The notes under the pieces: generated by a model | The model's input: the letters and a program-made list of their open reading frames with translations, nothing else | What the model was told of the DNA's origin: nothing | The model's database searches: none | Assembly (NCBI RefSeq): GCF_008123515.1 | Contig: NZ_VSSR01000011.1 | Span: 1-64,000 of the forward strand | Length of the DNA stretch: 64,000 bases | Source: Bradyrhizobium cytisi | Lineage (GTDB): Bacteria > Pseudomonadota > Alphaproteobacteria > Rhizobiales > Xanthobacteraceae | Direction of reading: 5' to 3' | In this document: positions 27,385 to 36,200 of the stretch, piece after piece | Position numbering within the stretch: the stretch's first letter is position 1 | How the letters are laid out: the number at the start of each line of letters is the position of its first letter | Translations under genes and position numbers: made by a program

Positions 27385-28365
27385 TCAGGCTTTCCGCGCC
27401 GCGCGATAGCGCGCGGCCATCGCCTGCGTCATCTCGGCCATCTTCTCGCGGAGATCGGCGGGCTCCAGCACCTCGACCTCGGACCCGAGCCGCAGCAATT
27501 CGGCTGCGGCATGCCATGATGTCTTCCCGGTCGGCACCCTTGCGATGCACCAGCCGTCGGCATCAGTCGTCTCTTCGATCTGGGTGCGCGCCTTGACGTA
27601 GGGCTGGCTCAGCGCATCGAGCAGCTTTACGCCGAATGGTGAGAGCCGTACGATCGCGACGTTCGGGTGCATCTCGGCCTCGAGCCGCAGCGTCGCATTC
27701 TGCCAGTAGGCGGCGAGATCGAAATCGGCGGGACGATCGAAGCGGTCGTCGAGCGCCGTGCAGTCGAGCACGCGCGCGATGCGATAGGTGCGCACGCTGC
27801 CGTCGACCTGGCCGGCGAGATACCAGTTGCCGCCCTTCAGCACGAGGCCGAGCGGAGCGACACGGCGCTGCTTCTCGGCGCGCCAGCTCTGATAGCGGAT
27901 TTTGATGAGTGTCCCGCGCAGGGCCGCGCCGGCAATCGCGCGCAGATGCTTCGGCTCTTCCGGCTCGCCGAACCAGCCTGGCGCGTCCAGATGAAAACGC
28001 TCCTGCATCCGGCCGGCGTCTTCGCGCAAGTTTGCGGGCAGTGCCGCCATCAGCTTGTTCTGTGCGGCGATCATCGCGGCATCCAGCCCCAGCGCCGCCG
28101 CCGGGCCCGGCAATCCCGCCAGGAACAGCGCGCCCGCTTCGCTCTGCGACAGCCCGTTGAGGCGCACGCGATAGCCGTCGAGCAGGCGGTAGCCACCCTC
28201 CGCACCGCGGTCGGCATAGACGGGGACGCCGGACGCCGCGAGCGCGTCGATGTCGCGATAGATCGTGCGCACCGAGACCTCGCAGGCCTCTGCAAGTTCG
28301 GGCGCAGTGACCTGCCCCCTGGCCTGGAGGGTGGTGAGGATCGACAACATCCGGCTCGCGCGCAT
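27385..28365 (-). CDS. YafY-type HTH/WYL transcriptional regulator
   Basis: The 326-residue protein has an N-terminal DeoR-like helix-turn-helix (ACEVSVRTIYRDIDALAASGVPV, about residues 26-48) and a WYL domain in the middle (KIRYQSWRAEKQRRVAPLGLVLKGGNWYLAG, about 155-185), which binds a small effector or nucleic acid. It is divergent from the GST gene at 28463, with a perfect palindrome between them, so it very probably controls that gene. Confidence 0.9.
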   Translation of the reverse strand: MRASRMLSILTTLQARGQVTAPELAEACEVSVRTIYRDIDALAASGVPVYADRGAEGGYRLLDGYRVRLNGLSQSEAGALFLAGLPGPAAALGLDAAMIAAQNKLMAALPANLREDAGRMQERFHLDAPGWFGEPEEPKHLRAIAGAALRGTLIKIRYQSWRAEKQRRVAPLGLVLKGGNWYLAGQVDGSVRTYRIARVLDCTALDDRFDRPADFDLAAYWQNATLRLEAEMHPNVAIVRLSPFGVKLLDALSQPYVKARTQIEETTDADGWCIARVPTGKTSWHAAAELLRLGSEVEVLEPADLREKMAEMTQAMAARYRAARKA

Positions 28366-28376
28366 GATCCTTTAAA

Positions 28377-28405
28377 CCATACCTGACACAGGATGTCAGG
28401 TATGG
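28377..28405. promoter_or_regulatory. Operator palindrome of the WYL regulator/GST pair
   Basis: ccatacctgaca (28377-28388) and tgtcaggtatgg (28394-28405) are perfect 12-bp inverted repeats with a 5-nt spacer, placed between the divergent regulator and GST. The ctgaca/ggatgt core recurs at 35817-35840 in front of the second WYL-regulated module. Confidence 0.82.
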
Positions 28406-28462
28406 TCGGCTAGAGATGCACCCATCGCAAGCCGCCCAAGGGGGCCCAAAGGGAGATCCGCC

Positions 28463-29107
28463 ATGACCGATCCGAACCGCATCACGCTGTATTATTCGCC
28501 GCAGAGCCGGGCCACCGGCACGCGGGTGCTGCTGGAGGAGCTCGGGGCGCCCTACGATCTCCACGTCCTCAACATGAAGGCCGGCGAGCAGCGGAGGCCT
28601 CCCTATCTCGCCATGAATCCGCTTGGCAAGGTGCCGGCGATCCGGCACGGCGAGGCGCTCGTGACCGAGCAGGTGGCCATTTACATCTATCTCGCCGACC
28701 TGTTTCCGCAGGCCGGCCTTGCGCCCGCGCTCAACGATCCGCTGCGAGGTCCCTATTTGCGCTGGACCGCCTACTACGGCTCCTCCTTCGAGCCCGCGCT
28801 GATCGACAAGTTCATGCAGCGCGAGCCTGCGCCGGTCACGCAGTCACCCTACGCGGATTACGACACCATGCTGGGTGCGCTCGAGGCGCAGTTGTCAAAG
28901 GGACCATATCTGCTCGGCGAGCGGATGACGGCGGCCGATATTCTCTGGGGTGTTGCGTTCAGTTGGACGATGATGTTCGGTATCGTGCCGAAGAAGGACG
29001 TGTTCGTCCGCTATTCCGAGCGCATAACGTCGCGCCCTGCGTTCCAGCGGATAAATGCGACCGACGCCGAGATGGCGGCGCAGCATGCCGCGGCCGTCGG
29101 AGGATAG
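28463..29107 (+). CDS. Glutathione S-transferase family protein
   Basis: The 214-residue protein has a thioredoxin-like N-terminal domain (TLYYSPQSRATGTRVLLEELG, NPLGKVPAI near residue 52 with the cis-proline, then EQVAIYIYLAD) and a helical C-terminal domain (AADILWGVAFSW). It probably conjugates glutathione to electrophiles. aaagggag upstream is the RBS. Regulation by the divergent WYL protein is inferred from the palindrome. Confidence 0.9.
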   Translation: MTDPNRITLYYSPQSRATGTRVLLEELGAPYDLHVLNMKAGEQRRPPYLAMNPLGKVPAIRHGEALVTEQVAIYIYLADLFPQAGLAPALNDPLRGPYLRWTAYYGSSFEPALIDKFMQREPAPVTQSPYADYDTMLGALEAQLSKGPYLLGERMTAADILWGVAFSWTMMFGIVPKKDVFVRYSERITSRPAFQRINATDAEMAAQHAAAVGG

Positions 29108-29123
29108 AGAAGCCGGTCATCAG

Positions 29124-29558
29124 ATGACAAAGCCGATTTACACGACGAACTGCTTCAATACTTTCATCCGGGTCGCCGAAGACTGCCCGGCGCATACCGG
29201 CGAAGATCCGCCGCCGCGCGCCGGAAAGCCGACCGTGGCGAACCTGCAGTACGCGATGATCGCGACGGAGCCCTACAAATACACGTCGGACGACGTGATC
29301 TTCGCGACGTCTGCGGCTAGTCGGGAACTGGGTGCGAAGGCGACGAAGCAGGAGCGCACCCTCGCCCGCAAGGCGTTCTTCTCCAAAGGCCAAGCTTGCA
29401 TGCGTGCATCCGGCCTCGGCAAGCGTTTTGGCTGGGGCGTTCATGCCGATAACGAAGGACGGATCGCGATCTACGCCATTGACAGCGAGCGCTATCAGGC
29501 ACTCGCGCGCGATCTCAAGCTCACGCAGGTCCGCGCGATGCGGTCGAAGCGGGCGTGA
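29124..29558 (+). CDS. DUF6157-like conserved protein
   Basis: The 144-residue protein has TTNCFNTFIRVAEDCPAHTG at its start, PYKYTSDDVIFA near residue 52, then FFSKGQACMRASGLGKRFGWGVH, which I associate with DUF6157, a family of short cytoplasmic proteins of unknown role. ATG 29124 is used because the conserved part starts there. It is 16 bases after the GST gene, so likely part of that WYL-controlled unit. Confidence 0.75.
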   Translation: MTKPIYTTNCFNTFIRVAEDCPAHTGEDPPPRAGKPTVANLQYAMIATEPYKYTSDDVIFATSAASRELGAKATKQERTLARKAFFSKGQACMRASGLGKRFGWGVHADNEGRIAIYAIDSERYQALARDLKLTQVRAMRSKRA

Positions 29559-30344
29559 TCAGAATTTCGGCGCTCTCTTCTCCGCGAATGCCTTGATGCC
29601 TTCCTTGATCTCGTCGCCGCGCATGCTGTCGCGGTGGCGCTGGTCGGCGGCTTGCTCATCCAGCTCGCCGCGGACGAATTCGTTGATTGCGCGTTTCATG
29701 CCGCGCATCGCGTTTGGGGCATTGCCGGCGAGAACATTGGCGAGCTTGTCGACTTCCTCGTCGAGTGTTTCCACCGGAACCATGGCGGTGAGATAGCCGA
29801 TCCGCAGCATCTCCGGAGCACTGATCTTCTGCGCAGTGAGAAACAGCCTCTTGGCGTTGTCGACGCCGAGCCGCGTCACGTAGCGTTTGATGCCGCTCCC
29901 GTAGTAGTGCAGTCCGAGCCGCGCCGCCGGCATGAACATCTCGGCTGTGTCGACGCCGATACGGAAATCGCAGGCCAGCGCGAGGTCGGTCGAGCCGCCA
30001 TAGACGCCGCCATTGAGCCGGCAGATCGTCGGCACGCCGAGATCCTCCAGGCGGTTGACCACGACTTCGAAGGCCGAGCCGGCGCTCTGCTGCTCGTTGG
30101 CGCTCACCGCGCGCTCCGCGACCGAATTGAGGTCATAGCCGGCCGAGAAGGCGCGTCCCGTGCCGGTCAGCACCAGCACGCGGATATCGGGATCGGCCTC
30201 GACCCGGTCGAACAGCTTTGTCAGCTCGCCGAGATCTTCCGCCTGGAGCCGGTTGAGATGCTTCGGCCGGTTCAAGCGGATGGTGGCGCGCGCGCCATCG
30301 ATTTCGAGCACGGGGCCACTGGCCGCGTCGGCTGTGTCCGACAT
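29559..30344 (-). CDS. Enoyl-CoA hydratase/isomerase family protein
   Basis: The 261-residue crotonase has the expected order of motifs: ATIRLNRPKHLNRL near residue 20, GRAFSAGYDL near 63 (CoA-binding oxyanion loop), then CRLNGGVYGGSTDLALACDFRIG around 105. ATG 30344 with ggag upstream is preferred over 30356. It lies downstream of the ion-channel gene on the same strand with no gap, though the functions are unrelated. Specific reaction unknown. Confidence 0.87.
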   Translation of the reverse strand: MSDTADAASGPVLEIDGARATIRLNRPKHLNRLQAEDLGELTKLFDRVEADPDIRVLVLTGTGRAFSAGYDLNSVAERAVSANEQQSAGSAFEVVVNRLEDLGVPTICRLNGGVYGGSTDLALACDFRIGVDTAEMFMPAARLGLHYYGSGIKRYVTRLGVDNAKRLFLTAQKISAPEMLRIGYLTAMVPVETLDEEVDKLANVLAGNAPNAMRGMKRAINEFVRGELDEQAADQRHRDSMRGDEIKEGIKAFAEKRAPKF

Positions 30345-30356
30345 TCTTGTCTCCAT

Positions 30357-31466
30357 TTACTTGTTTTCGAGCGTGCGGCGCTTCGCTTCGGCGTCGATAG
30401 TCTCGGCGAGGTCTGGGTGCCGCGCCATCAGCACGCGGAAGTCGACGAGGTCGAGCACCAGCAGCCGCGACACTTTCGTGGTCGAGACATTGGCGCCGCG
30501 CATGTTGTTGCCGAGCAGTGCCATCTCGCCGAAGAAGGCGCCTTCGCCGAGCTGCACCTTCTTGCCGGGGAGGTCGACCTCGACCGCGCCGGCGGCGATA
30601 AAATACATGCAGTCGCCCTGCGCACCCTTGCGGATGATCATGGTGCGCGCCGGCAGCTCCATGGTGCGCAGCATGTGGGTGACGTCGGCGATGGCCGCGG
30701 GCCCCAGCGCCGCGAAGAACGGTACCTTGCTGACGGATTCCCAAGTCTTGAGGAAGTTGTCACGCCGCGTTTCCGCCGCGAACCCGGTCGCCAGAATACC
30801 GGTCCAGAGGCCGAACACGCCGAGGCCGGAGATCATCACCAGCGCCGCGACCATGCGGCCGAGCGGCGTGACTGGCACGACATCGCCATAACCTGTCGTG
30901 GTCAGCGTAACGACCGCCCACCACAGCGCGGCAGGGACGCTGCCAAACGTCTGCGGCTGCACGTCCCGCTCCAGGAAATATTCGGCGACCGAGGCCAGGA
31001 AGACCACCATCAGGAAGATCACCAGCACGCTGATCAGCGGGCCCGATTCCAGCACCAGCACGCGGCGGAGCTGGCGCAGGCCGGGAATGCCCGGCACCAC
31101 CTTCAGGACCCAGAGCACGCTCAGCAGCCAAGCTGTCTTGGGCTCGGCGCCGAGGATCAGCGCGATCGGCACGGCCAGCGCCCCCAGGGCGTCGACCAGC
31201 CCGGCGGAGGAGGACATGTAGAGTCCCAGCCGCCCCTGCCGCGCCATGTGGCGCAGCCGGACCAGCCATTCGAACACGAAATAGGCGAGACAAGCCCACA
31301 GCAGGAAATCGACCCAGCGGTGCGCCGTCTCATAGGCCGGATCGAGCGTCAGCAGCACCATGCTGACCACGCCGATCGTCACGGCCACATAGGCCGCCTT
31401 GGTCATGTTGCGGCCGGCGGTCGCGGCCACGAACTGGGCCAGAGCAGGAAACATCGGCTTGGACAT
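30357..31466 (-). CDS. Cyclic-nucleotide-gated K+ channel (MlotiK1-like)
   Basis: About 369 residues: six membrane spans with the selectivity filter TTTGYGD, then a cytoplasmic cyclic-nucleotide-binding domain (GAQGDCMYFIAAGAVEV, later GEGAFFGEMALLGNNMRGANVST). The region around ERDVQPQTFGS and GLWTGILATGF matches the Mesorhizobium loti channel MlotiK1 closely. The S4 segment is poor in arginines, as in that weakly voltage-sensitive channel. ATG 31466 is preferred; 31586 would add 40 residues. A cAMP-opened channel fits the cyclase-like protein at 8878, but no link is shown. Confidence 0.9.
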   Translation of the reverse strand: MSKPMFPALAQFVAATAGRNMTKAAYVAVTIGVVSMVLLTLDPAYETAHRWVDFLLWACLAYFVFEWLVRLRHMARQGRLGLYMSSSAGLVDALGALAVPIALILGAEPKTAWLLSVLWVLKVVPGIPGLRQLRRVLVLESGPLISVLVIFLMVVFLASVAEYFLERDVQPQTFGSVPAALWWAVVTLTTTGYGDVVPVTPLGRMVAALVMISGLGVFGLWTGILATGFAAETRRDNFLKTWESVSKVPFFAALGPAAIADVTHMLRTMELPARTMIIRKGAQGDCMYFIAAGAVEVDLPGKKVQLGEGAFFGEMALLGNNMRGANVSTTKVSRLLVLDLVDFRVLMARHPDLAETIDAEAKRRTLENK

Positions 31467-31646
31467 GCGGAATGGCGGCTCGATCTTGGTGCTGACGGTC
31501 CCGGACCGGGACTTGAGCTGGGACTTGGGCGCCAAAGTGCCCGCCCGCACCGGAGCCGTCAACGACGGGGCGGGCAGCCGCGCCATCCGCCCCGATCAGG
31601 GCGCGGATGCCTCGTCCAATGGCTGGGAAGGTGCCGGGCCTGCCGG

Positions 31647-31865
31647 CTATTTGAAATGCGGAGGCTCGTCGTAACCGCGGCGGCTGCTCAGGAACAGCAG
31701 CATCATCAGGCCGACGCCGACGACTACGGAGAACCCCGCTCCTAGCGCCAGTGCCACATAACCTTCCGTCGGGATCGGATCGCCTCCGACCGACATGGCC
31801 GAGTAGGCGAAATAACCAACCGCAACCAGCATTCCCAGCAAGATGATGAGAAGGAGTAGACGCAT
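31647..31865 (-). CDS. Small two-span membrane protein
   Basis: The 72-residue protein has two hydrophobic segments (about residues 2-22 and 34-58) and a short charged tail SSRRGYDEPPHFK. A ggaga eight bases before ATG 31865 fixes the start. No family recognised. It lies between the channel and the TAXI protein on the same strand. Confidence 0.6.
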   Translation of the reverse strand: MRLLLLIILLGMLVAVGYFAYSAMSVGGDPIPTEGYVALALGAGFSVVVGVGLMMLLFLSSRRGYDEPPHFK

Positions 31866-31985
31866 GGTGCGTTCTCCGGTTGTGCTGGAAGCCAACGGTT
31901 GCGGTGGGGAAACGGTTCCACGGGCTGCAGGCAGCGATTCGCCAAAAGGAGATGGGCGCCTGCCATCCAGGCGCGAATCGATAGG

Positions 31986-33434
31986 TCAGGCGCTCTGAGC
32001 TGTCTTCACCACCACAACGTTGCTGTCTTCGGGCGGGGGGAGCGCGGCGGGGGCGGCGATCTTCTCGAGCTCGCTGGCATGGCGCTTCAGGTAGTCGCGG
32101 CGCATCCCGATCTCGTCGCGGACGAATTCGTAGCCGAGCTTGAATGTATCGAGCCCGTCGGTACTGATCGTGCCGTCGCGCAAGCCGATTACCGCGCCGC
32201 GCAAGATGCCCTCGAGCTCGTCCTGGAGACATTCGAGCTGATCCAGCGAATGGGCGTGCTCGATCCGCTCCCCGATATCGAGGATCGCGGTAGAGAGCTC
32301 GCTTGCCTTCTCTGGCGCGACGCGGGTGATCTTGGCGTAGATCGCGGCGAAGATCGAGCCGATGACGCTGAGCGCGGCGGCGCCCAGATACATCATGTCG
32401 CTGTACTTATCCATGAACGACTTGGTGTCGTCATTGATGTAATCGGCGGCGCCCTGATGCGCCATCACGAAGGCATCTTTCTCGACTGAGGCCGGCTCGA
32501 TATGGGTGGCAAAGCCGTTGTCGAGCCCGAGCGCGGACTTGTTCTCGTAGACGATGCGCGCGATGTCGCCAGCCGTGGTCGGCGAAATCTTGGACTGCGC
32601 GACCAGCAGCCATTCGAGGCCGATCGTGTCGAGATCGTCGTCGGGAATCTCGGGCGAGGCGGACAGCGTGCCGGCTGTCAGCGTCTCATCGGAAATGCCG
32701 GGGAATTTACGCGCCAGCGCCTTGGCTTCGTCGATGGCATTGAGCGTGAAGCCGCCGCGCCTGGCGACCTGCTCATAAGCCTTGTCGCGCACGGCCTTGG
32801 AGGCGTGGACGACAGCAATCACCGCACCAAAGCCGCTGGCCGGCGCGAACAGCTTGTCCAGCGTCGCGCCCTGCGGCGCCATCTGGATCTTCGCGGCGTC
32901 GGGGCTGTCGGCGGGAATATCGAGGATGCTGCGGACGAAGGCGAGGGACGAATCATTCTCGGCGAGAACGGCGACCTTCTTCTTCTTGAGCTCGGCGAGC
33001 GACTTGATCTTCTTGTTGCCGGGGCCGAGCAGCAGCACGAGATCGTGCTCAAGGATCGCGAGCGTGCGCGCCCGCAGCGGCACCTTGGCGTCGGTGCGCA
33101 GGACGGCAAGATCGGCCTGCCTGCGATCGAACTGCGCGAGCGCCTTGGCGTTGTCGGCGTTGTTGACGATCTTGATCCGGAAGCGCGAGGCGCTGTTCTT
33201 CAGCAGTGTGGCGAGCTTGGTCGCGAACATTGCTTCGTCGCTGTTGGGAGCGCCGACGGCAAAAGTCAGCGTCTCCGAATTGTGCCACCAGACGCGCCCG
33301 GCCCAGACGGTGGCAAGCGACAGCAGCAGGGTCAGCACGACATACAGCAGGACCTGCTGCTGATTGGTCTTGATCACCTTGGGACGCCGTGGCGGCGGGA
33401 GCTCGGTTGACGAGGTCGGGCCTTCAGCACTCAT
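31986..33434 (-). CDS. TAXI-family solute-binding-like protein, membrane-anchored
   Basis: The 482-residue protein has one N-terminal span (about 27-47), a periplasmic binding region resembling TAXI-type TRAP solute receptors (LTFAVGAPNSDEAMFATKLATLLK, QADLAVLRTD, LAELKKKKVAVLAENDS), and a second span near residue 345 with a cytoplasmic helical tail. No TRAP membrane subunits lie nearby, so it may act as a membrane-bound sensor rather than a transporter part. Ligand unknown. Confidence 0.8.
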   Translation of the reverse strand: MSAEGPTSSTELPPPRRPKVIKTNQQQVLLYVVLTLLLSLATVWAGRVWWHNSETLTFAVGAPNSDEAMFATKLATLLKNSASRFRIKIVNNADNAKALAQFDRRQADLAVLRTDAKVPLRARTLAILEHDLVLLLGPGNKKIKSLAELKKKKVAVLAENDSSLAFVRSILDIPADSPDAAKIQMAPQGATLDKLFAPASGFGAVIAVVHASKAVRDKAYEQVARRGGFTLNAIDEAKALARKFPGISDETLTAGTLSASPEIPDDDLDTIGLEWLLVAQSKISPTTAGDIARIVYENKSALGLDNGFATHIEPASVEKDAFVMAHQGAADYINDDTKSFMDKYSDMMYLGAAALSVIGSIFAAIYAKITRVAPEKASELSTAILDIGERIEHAHSLDQLECLQDELEGILRGAVIGLRDGTISTDGLDTFKLGYEFVRDEIGMRRDYLKRHASELEKIAAPAALPPPEDSNVVVVKTAQSA

Positions 33435-33783
33435 GGCAGCACTCTGGCCTCGTTCCCGAAATGGCGGGCGGCACGGCCATCGCCGGCGGCACGCTCAAAA
33501 ATTCGTAAGCGCCTGAAAAAAGAACAATAATCCTCTACCTGAGGATGATAGCGCTCCAGCGAGAGAATGCAAATTCCGCGCCGAAGGTAACCTTACTCAA
33601 CCGATCCACGTCGTTTGGTTATGCTATCACCGTTTAGCCACAGTTGGCGATTTTCCAATTCCCCCGGCTGCATTCCGTCGCGGGAGATGTCATAAATCAG
33701 CGGTCCCGATGTTCTGACGGGTCCAAGAAGAAGTTGCGCTGAACGCTCCATTTTTTCCTTTTAGGTCAACGAGGGCGTCAGCT
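33435..33783. other. 349-bp intergenic region without a supported gene
   Basis: Separates the divergent TAXI and DUF3307 genes and is visibly more AT-rich than the coding flanks, so it should carry both promoters. No convincing hairpin, repeat or RNA gene was seen. Confidence 0.5.
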
Positions 33784-34185
33784 TTGTCGTTTCCACCTCT
33801 GTCATCGGCGGTTCCGGTCGAAGCGCTCATTGGCTGGATGTTGCTGCTTACCTTCAAGCACATCATCGCCGATTTCGTGCTGCAGACCGCCTGGATGGCG
33901 CAAGGCAAGGACCAGAAGCACGGCTGGGCTTTGCCGCTTCTGGTGCATTGCCTGATTCACTTTGCGGTTGCGCTGCCGCTGATCCTGATCGTGGCGCCGA
34001 AATTCTGGTTCGTGGCGCTGATCGACTTCGTCATTCACATCACGATCGACCGCGCCAAGGGATGGGTTTCGGCCAATTTCCGCGTCAACCAGGAGCACCC
34101 CTGGTTCTGGACCCTGATCGGCGTCGACCAGGCGCTGCACCATCTGACCGGCTTCGGCCTCTCCATCTTCATGGCGGCGAACTGA
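33784..34185 (+). CDS. DUF3307 family membrane protein
   Basis: The 133-residue protein has three to four hydrophobic segments and polar motifs KHIIADFVLQTAWMAQGK, HCLIHF and DFVIHITIDRAKG, then GVDQALHHLT, the pattern of DUF3307 proteins. No ATG is available; TTG 33784 with gaggg upstream seems the start. Conserved His and Asp in membrane context suggest an enzyme or metal site, but function is unknown. Confidence 0.78.
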   Translation: MSFPPLSSAVPVEALIGWMLLLTFKHIIADFVLQTAWMAQGKDQKHGWALPLLVHCLIHFAVALPLILIVAPKFWFVALIDFVIHITIDRAKGWVSANFRVNQEHPWFWTLIGVDQALHHLTGFGLSIFMAAN

Positions 34186-34264
34186 CTGCTGGCACTGTCG
34201 TTCCGGGGCCGCAAAAGCGGTACGCAACAAGTCCCGCCCGGTTGATTCGTGGCCCACGCGCAAG

Positions 34265-34291
34265 CACCCCGGGTGACTACCGCCCGGGGTG
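34265..34291. terminator. Hairpin, possible terminator
   Basis: caccccggg (34265-34273) and cccggggtg (34283-34291) are perfect 9-bp arms with a 9-nt loop, between the DUF3307 gene and the gene at 34348. The following ggttaacctttc is a poor T-run, so termination is uncertain. Confidence 0.45.
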
Positions 34292-34347
34292 GTTAACCTT
34301 TCATTAGAGAATTGCGCTGCATCTTCCCTACACGAGGGAGAACTGCA

Positions 34348-34746
34348 ATGTTTTCAAGCCGCGACGCTTATGAAAGCGATTTCTGCCCGGTTCGCGACGA
34401 GCTCCTTGGCGAGATGTACCGCGCCAGCGAGAGTGGCCTGCCGAGGCTGGTTGAGAGTGTTTCCCCTGACGCGCGCGCCAGGCTGGCGCTGTTCTGCTAT
34501 CGCCGCAGCCATCTTCATTCGCTGGCCGTCGCGATCGCAGCCAGCTGCAGCGAGCGCGACCTGATCGAGAACGGCGGCCGTGTCGGCTCGACGCTCTACG
34601 CGCTGTCGCGCCAGGGCTCGGCCAAATCGTCCCCGTCGGTGTCGGGTGGCCGCAAGCCGATCACGCTGTCGACCAAGCCGCTCTCGGTGCTCGCACCGCT
34701 GGACGACGAGATCGACGACGAGATCAGCGAAGCCGTCCCGGCTTAA
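34348..34746 (+). CDS. Conserved hypothetical protein
   Basis: The 132-residue soluble protein starts MFSSRDAYESDFCPVRDELL and has a helical middle (ARLALFCYRRSHLHSLAVAIAASC) and an acidic C-terminus (DDEIDDEISEAVPA). A strong gagggag upstream supports the ATG at 34348. Its stop overlaps the end of the convergent cysteine-cluster gene by four bases. I do not recognise a family. Confidence 0.7.
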   Translation: MFSSRDAYESDFCPVRDELLGEMYRASESGLPRLVESVSPDARARLALFCYRRSHLHSLAVAIAASCSERDLIENGGRVGSTLYALSRQGSAKSSPSVSGGRKPITLSTKPLSVLAPLDDEIDDEISEAVPA

Positions 34747-35066
34747 GCGGCCTCGATCACAGGCAGTCCGAACTTCCGCCGTGCCATCGCGCATTCGGCG
34801 TCGCCCGGCATGCAGGTGCGGCACACCTCCGGCCGCACCGCATAGATGCCGCACGTGGTCGCCTTGCCGATCTCGCCCTGCAACGCTGAACAGCGATCGC
34901 CCTCGCAGCGCATGCCGGATTGTCGCGCGTTGACGAGCGTCTCCGGGATCAACGCAAGCTCCTCGTCGCTCTCGATCGAGAAGCGCGGCCAGTTCTGCGA
35001 ATAGCCGCAGCAGGCGCCGCAGCTCTGGCAGCGGCTCGACAGATCGGTCTCTTCCATCAGCGTCAT
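34743..35066 (-). CDS. YkgJ-type cysteine cluster protein
   Basis: The 107-residue protein has CQSCGACCGYSQNWPRF at about residues 13-29, then C-x-G-x-x-C, TTCGIYAVRPEVCRTC and a final C. This is the spaced-cysteine pattern of YkgJ (zinc or iron chelating) proteins. It lies nine bases after the WYL regulator gene, apparently in one operon. Role unknown. Confidence 0.85.
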   Translation of the reverse strand: MTLMEETDLSSRCQSCGACCGYSQNWPRFSIESDEELALIPETLVNARQSGMRCEGDRCSALQGEIGKATTCGIYAVRPEVCRTCMPGDAECAMARRKFGLPVIEAA

Positions 35067-35075
35067 GTGTCCTTG

Positions 35076-35774
35076 TCAGGTATCCTTGGGCGGACCCCAG
35101 ACCAGGCTCTGCCGCCATTTTGCGCGCAGCACGTCGCGCCGCTCCGGATATCTTTCGTCGAGATAGGTCGCATCTACCACGCGGTCGGTGCGGAAGCTGC
35201 GAAAATCGCTGCGCAGCTCGCACCAGGCCGCGAGCAGGCGCACGGCTTCGAGATAGCCGACCGAGATCGGCCAGATCATGCGCTCGCTCGGGCGGCCCTG
35301 CTCGTCGCGATAACGCAGCATGATCTTCTTGCCCTCGTGAATCTGGGTGCGCGTGCGCGCCATGTCCAGGCGATCCGGCTCCCTGTTCCAGCTCGGCCGC
35401 GCGCGGCTAGCAGGCTCCAGCACGAAGGGACGCAGGCGTTCAGGCACGGTGTCGGCGATCTTGGCCATCAGGTCTTCGGCCGCGCGCGCCAGCGTGGAAT
35501 CGGCATGGCCCGCGACCCATTGTGCGCCCAGCACCGCCGCCTCGATCTCGTCGGGTGTCAGCATCAAGGGTGGCAGGTCAAAACCCTTCTCGAGAATGTA
35601 GCCCATGCCGGCTTCGCCACGGATCGGCACGCGCTGGCCCATCAGCGTTGCGATGTCGCGATAGATCGTTCGCTTCGACGTCTCGAGCTCGGCCGCAATC
35701 GCGTCCGCCGTTAGCGGCTTACGGGTACGCCTCAGTACCTGGATGATCTGAAACAGCCGGTCGGCGCGTCTCAT
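35076..35774 (-). CDS. YafY-type HTH/WYL transcriptional regulator
   Basis: The 232-residue protein has an N-terminal HTH (AAELETSKRTIYRDIATLMGQRVPI, about residues 26-50) and a WYL-type C-terminal part (KKIMLRYRDEQGRPSERMIWPISVGYLEAVRLLAAWCELR). It is divergent from the small gene at 35887 and the GST gene at 36201, with an imperfect inverted repeat between them. Shorter than the 326-residue regulator at 27385, but with the same arrangement. Confidence 0.88.
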   Translation of the reverse strand: MRRADRLFQIIQVLRRTRKPLTADAIAAELETSKRTIYRDIATLMGQRVPIRGEAGMGYILEKGFDLPPLMLTPDEIEAAVLGAQWVAGHADSTLARAAEDLMAKIADTVPERLRPFVLEPASRARPSWNREPDRLDMARTRTQIHEGKKIMLRYRDEQGRPSERMIWPISVGYLEAVRLLAAWCELRSDFRSFRTDRVVDATYLDERYPERRDVLRAKWRQSLVWGPPKDT

Positions 35775-35816
35775 GACGATTCTCTCATCGGGGGCGGATC
35801 AGAAAACGGCGCGTGG

Positions 35817-35840
35817 CTGCTGACAGGATGTTGGCAGCAG
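35817..35840. promoter_or_regulatory. Candidate WYL-regulator operator
   Basis: ctgctgaca (35817-35825) and tgttggcagcag (35829-35840) form an imperfect inverted repeat around gga. The ctgaca/ggatgt core is shared with the perfect palindrome at 28377-28405. It lies between the divergent WYL gene and the gene at 35887. Confidence 0.5.
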
Positions 35841-35886
35841 GGGAGTTCTATACCGGGACAACACATCGACTGAAGAGGATTTGTCC

Positions 35887-36162
35887 ATGATCATTCCAAC
35901 CCATCTCGGTCCGGCCGGACCGCTGTGGCGGAGCCAGGCCTCGTTGCTAGCCTCGCTGCAGACCTGGGTCTTCGGCCGCCTCGCACCTTTCGATCTCACC
36001 ATCGTCGATCTCCGCGTTGCGCTCGTGACCATGCTGACACGCTCGCTGGTCCAGGCCGCGGACGCGCTGGTCCGCCATGTGATGGGCCGCGCCTGGCGGG
36101 GGGCCCGTTTCGCAGAAGATATCACGGCTGCTGCCACCATGGTGGCAGCAGCCCGGCGCTAG
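35887..36162 (+). CDS. Small hypothetical protein
   Basis: The 91-residue frame begins MIIPTHLGPAGPLWRSQASL and contains amphipathic segments with several Arg. Its ATG follows gaagagg. It sits first in the plus-strand unit with the GST gene, 38 bases downstream of its stop. No family recognised; it could be membrane-associated (TIVDLRVALVTMLTRSLVQA). Confidence 0.5.
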   Translation: MIIPTHLGPAGPLWRSQASLLASLQTWVFGRLAPFDLTIVDLRVALVTMLTRSLVQAADALVRHVMGRAWRGARFAEDITAAATMVAAARR

Positions 36163-36200
36163 GTTCCATCAACTCTTTCGGCAGGTTCAGGAGAGCTCCA

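Noticed and set aside
29634..31745. A 703-codon plus-strand frame
   Set aside because: Antisense to the crotonase and channel genes; sequence is Arg/His/Gln-rich without motifs.
35925..36200. N-terminal extension of the metaxin-related GST
   Set aside because: Overlaps the 35887 gene in another frame; the GST fold begins exactly at ATG 36201, which has its own RBS.
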